Positions 61,800 through 64,000 of a stretch of DNA of 64,000 nucleotides are shown here, piece by piece. The stretch is from Prunella strophiata (taxonomy: Eukaryota > Chordata > Aves > Passeriformes > Prunellidae). The stretch lies in the NCBI GenBank assembly GCA_036583965.1, contig JAZBQD010000001.1:22429569-22493568 (forward strand), written 5' to 3'. Below the pieces are notes generated by a model, which worked only from the letters and a program-made list of their open reading frames with translations, ran no database searches and was not told where the DNA came from. Position numbers and translations under genes: made by a program. The number at the start of each line of letters is the position of its first letter. Positions within the stretch are counted from its first letter, which is position 1.

Positions 61800-64000
61800 C
61801 AGGATATATGCTGATAAGGAAATACTGTTGCACAGACACATCTTCCAGGGAAAGGAAGACAAAATAAGGTACAGTAGAGCTTTCTGGTATTACTGTAGGG
61901 AATAGATTAACAGGGTGAAGACTAAAATATTTAGTCTCCCTGGAGTTTTAACTTCAAACTGAAGCCAGACAAAAACCAATCTTTCATCTTAAAAGTGGAG
62001 AAATTGCATCTCCTGCTGTTTGCCAGTATGGAATTTCCACCTAGACCATAAAGGGTGAAGCCTGTTCCATTCCCTGTGGACATTAAAAACTTTAATCCAG
62101 TGGCTATGAGATACACATGCCCAGCTCATTTCCTGCCTCTGCCAGCACAGGAGAGACAAGGGGTTTGTGCACAACTAAAAGGGTATTTTGCCCACCTGTA
62201 AGATCTCTGTAAATCAGACTGCAGGGCTATGTAGAGAAGCCTGCTGTGCTACCAACCGTGGCAGGTGACAAGAGAAGCATTTGTCACCAGCAATGCTCAC
62301 GTGGTACCCTGTAGAAATACCATGGAATTCACTTAGAATAGAACTGAGAACATTAAATTCTGCTGTGCTCCAGCTTCATTATTCAGTACACTACTAAGCA
62401 TTCTGCACCAGGCAAAGTTTCTAGATTGATTTAAGATACAGCCACAAGCAATAATCAAGTTATGAGGGTGTAAAACATAAGAGAATGACAGCAATGCCTG
62501 CACTGAGAGGGAAAATAATTACACCCTCAAGGCCAAACGGAGGTGGAAAGTGCCTTGAGGCATGGAGTCACATAACTCTCAATATTTACCTCAAAAGCCT
62601 GTACCCCTCATCAGTAAGAAAGAATGTTTAATTACTATCAGCTAGCTTTCATTACATGCAAATATTATGTTCATCTTTTTAAAAATCATCTTGAATTCAC
62701 TTGGATAACTAAGTAGCCCTAAGAGCTCTTAAATCAAGGAGCAGCAAGTACTCTTGTAGGAGAGAAACCAAACTCGAAGTCCTGCAGCAGACAAATAGGC
62801 TTTCTTTACAAAGACAAAAGCAAATATTTTGAGTTACCTCCCTCCTTTTTATCCTCAGTCATTCCCCCACCCTCAAAGTATAAAACCCTCATGATTAACA
62901 ATTTCCCAGTAATTGTAGACAAGAGCAAATAATTTTATCTGATGAGCAGAAAATAAAAGCCTTGTTTGACTTTCCCTAAAATCCAGCTGGATGCTTTGGA
63001 ACAATCCTAGAAAGACCACGATTTCACTGTACTACACAGAAGCTCAATTTCAGAGTTAGATTGGTAAAATTAAGACATCAACTCTAGATTATCACATAAG
63101 GAAATCTGATTTGAAATACATTTCTTTATAGAAATGTTCTTTTGCATTCCATAATGCCTTATCAAAGTAGAAATATATTGTGAGAATAGTCATACATCCC
63201 AAATTAAGTATTTAGCTGCATGAAACAAATGCTAGCATTCACAGAGCAGCTTTTCCTTTCTCCCTGCCAATAAATCACCACAGGTGGCTGAGGTACAATT
63301 GAAAACTTGTATGTGTAACAAATGTTACTGTCTAGAAGGAAACCTAAATCCTGGTGTATTGAAGAAGAAATTTCTCTGAGGGAGAAAGATTCTTTTTCAG
63401 CTGATGCTTTTTTAACCATCTGCATGACTGAGTTGCAGCTATTGTTGCTATACACAGCTCCCAATGAAAATGGACAAGTGCTTTACAAAAGCCCTGAGAA
63501 AAGGTCAGGCTTGTAACTGATAGCACAGACCATGACTCTCATCATCTCTCCTGTGATACTCGGTTCTCGTTAGCTCCACTCACAGGTAACAAATGTGGAA
63601 TTCAGCTCCCTGCCTTCTCCATTCACAAAACTCAAGGAGTATTTCAAGGGAACTTGTGGGAGATAAAAGACATGGAATAAGCATTGTGAAAAAAGTGGCA
63701 AGGTAAAGGAGGAGAGGGAGGGTGGCAGCAGGAAGCTTGCATCTCCAACATCAGCATGTGAGGAGGAGAACAGTGAGATAAGCCAAACATTTATCCTTCC
63801 TTCTAAGTTGTTAGGAAGTAGAAACAAATGAACTCACCATACTGACTTGAAAATAATAATGTGTCATTTAGGATATAGAGGATGAATGCAGTCTGGAGCG
63901 TCCTTAAAGTCTCATTGGCCCACAAATCCTTGCAGGAAGGTCTGAGCAGAATGGCATCTCAAAACGAGCTGCTGCTTCTTCAGGGAATCTGTCAGATGAA

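Larger units (their letters stand above)
60061..64000. other. single-copy non-coding stretch to window end
   Basis: It holds the A-rich tract at 60903-60954 and a ccattt microsatellite at 61767-61799. Two plus-strand frames of 134 and 144 codons (61016-61420, 61471-61905) lie in C/T-rich sequence and show no domain. Nothing else is recognised. Confidence 0.45.

Noticed and set aside
61016..61905. Two plus-strand open frames of 134 and 144 codons
   Set aside because: They lie in C/T-rich sequence poor in stops. Peptides are low-information (Phe/Leu/Ser-rich) and partly overlap a microsatellite.
1..64000. CRISPR array, tRNA, rRNA, operon or phage-like system
   Set aside because: No regularly spaced repeats, cloverleaf-like motifs, rRNA sequence or compact gene clusters were seen. 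The repeat content is that of a bird nuclear genome.

Overview
The window looks like AT-rich nuclear DNA of a bird, most likely a songbird. The main clue is four copies or fragments of CR1, the dominant bird LINE. They are recognised by the CR1 ORF2 C-terminal reading frame and by the family's 3' end, which finishes in short ATTCTGTG-type repeats. Three long terminal repeats (LTRs) of types I associate with passerine endogenous retroviruses are also present. There is no bacterial or organelle organisation: no operons, no dense long reading frames, no rRNA, no tRNA and no CRISPR array. The longest open frames are about 130-145 codons, which is the size expected by chance in 64 kb of such DNA.

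Layout. 1-15.3 kb is mostly single-copy non-coding DNA with two short tandem duplications and an old CR1 relic near 10.0-10.2 kb. A decayed solo LTR lies at about 15.36-16.27 kb (+). 16.3-29.4 kb is single-copy sequence with a protein-like but broken stretch at 24.7-25.2 kb (minus) and three phase-compatible exon candidates at 26.6-27.4 kb (minus). A short minus-strand CR1 3' end sits at 29.47-29.58 kb. 30-50 kb is single-copy, with further minus-strand exon candidates (35.9-36.9, 46.2 and 49.4-49.9 kb) and a T-rich block at 38.6-39.9 kb. From 52.6 kb onward mobile DNA is denser: a minus-strand LTR with a TATA box (52.63-53.16 kb), a GC-rich plus-strand LTR (54.36-56.01 kb) split by a CR1 (55.41-55.96 kb), and another CR1 3' end (58.23-58.60 kb). 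The rest is single-copy DNA with A-rich and G/T-rich tracts.

Genes. I do not recognise any protein-coding gene. Several minus-strand segments combine a good splice acceptor, an open frame and a good donor, and some join in consistent phase. They could be exons of one large minus-strand gene, but pseudo-exons of this kind are common in vertebrate introns and I recognise no protein family, so all are listed at low confidence. The best-supported statements concern the transposable elements and the order in which they inserted. I found no convincing new biological system. The most checkable points are the CTCF-like motif pair inside the CpG-rich LTR, the nested insertion, and the exon chain.
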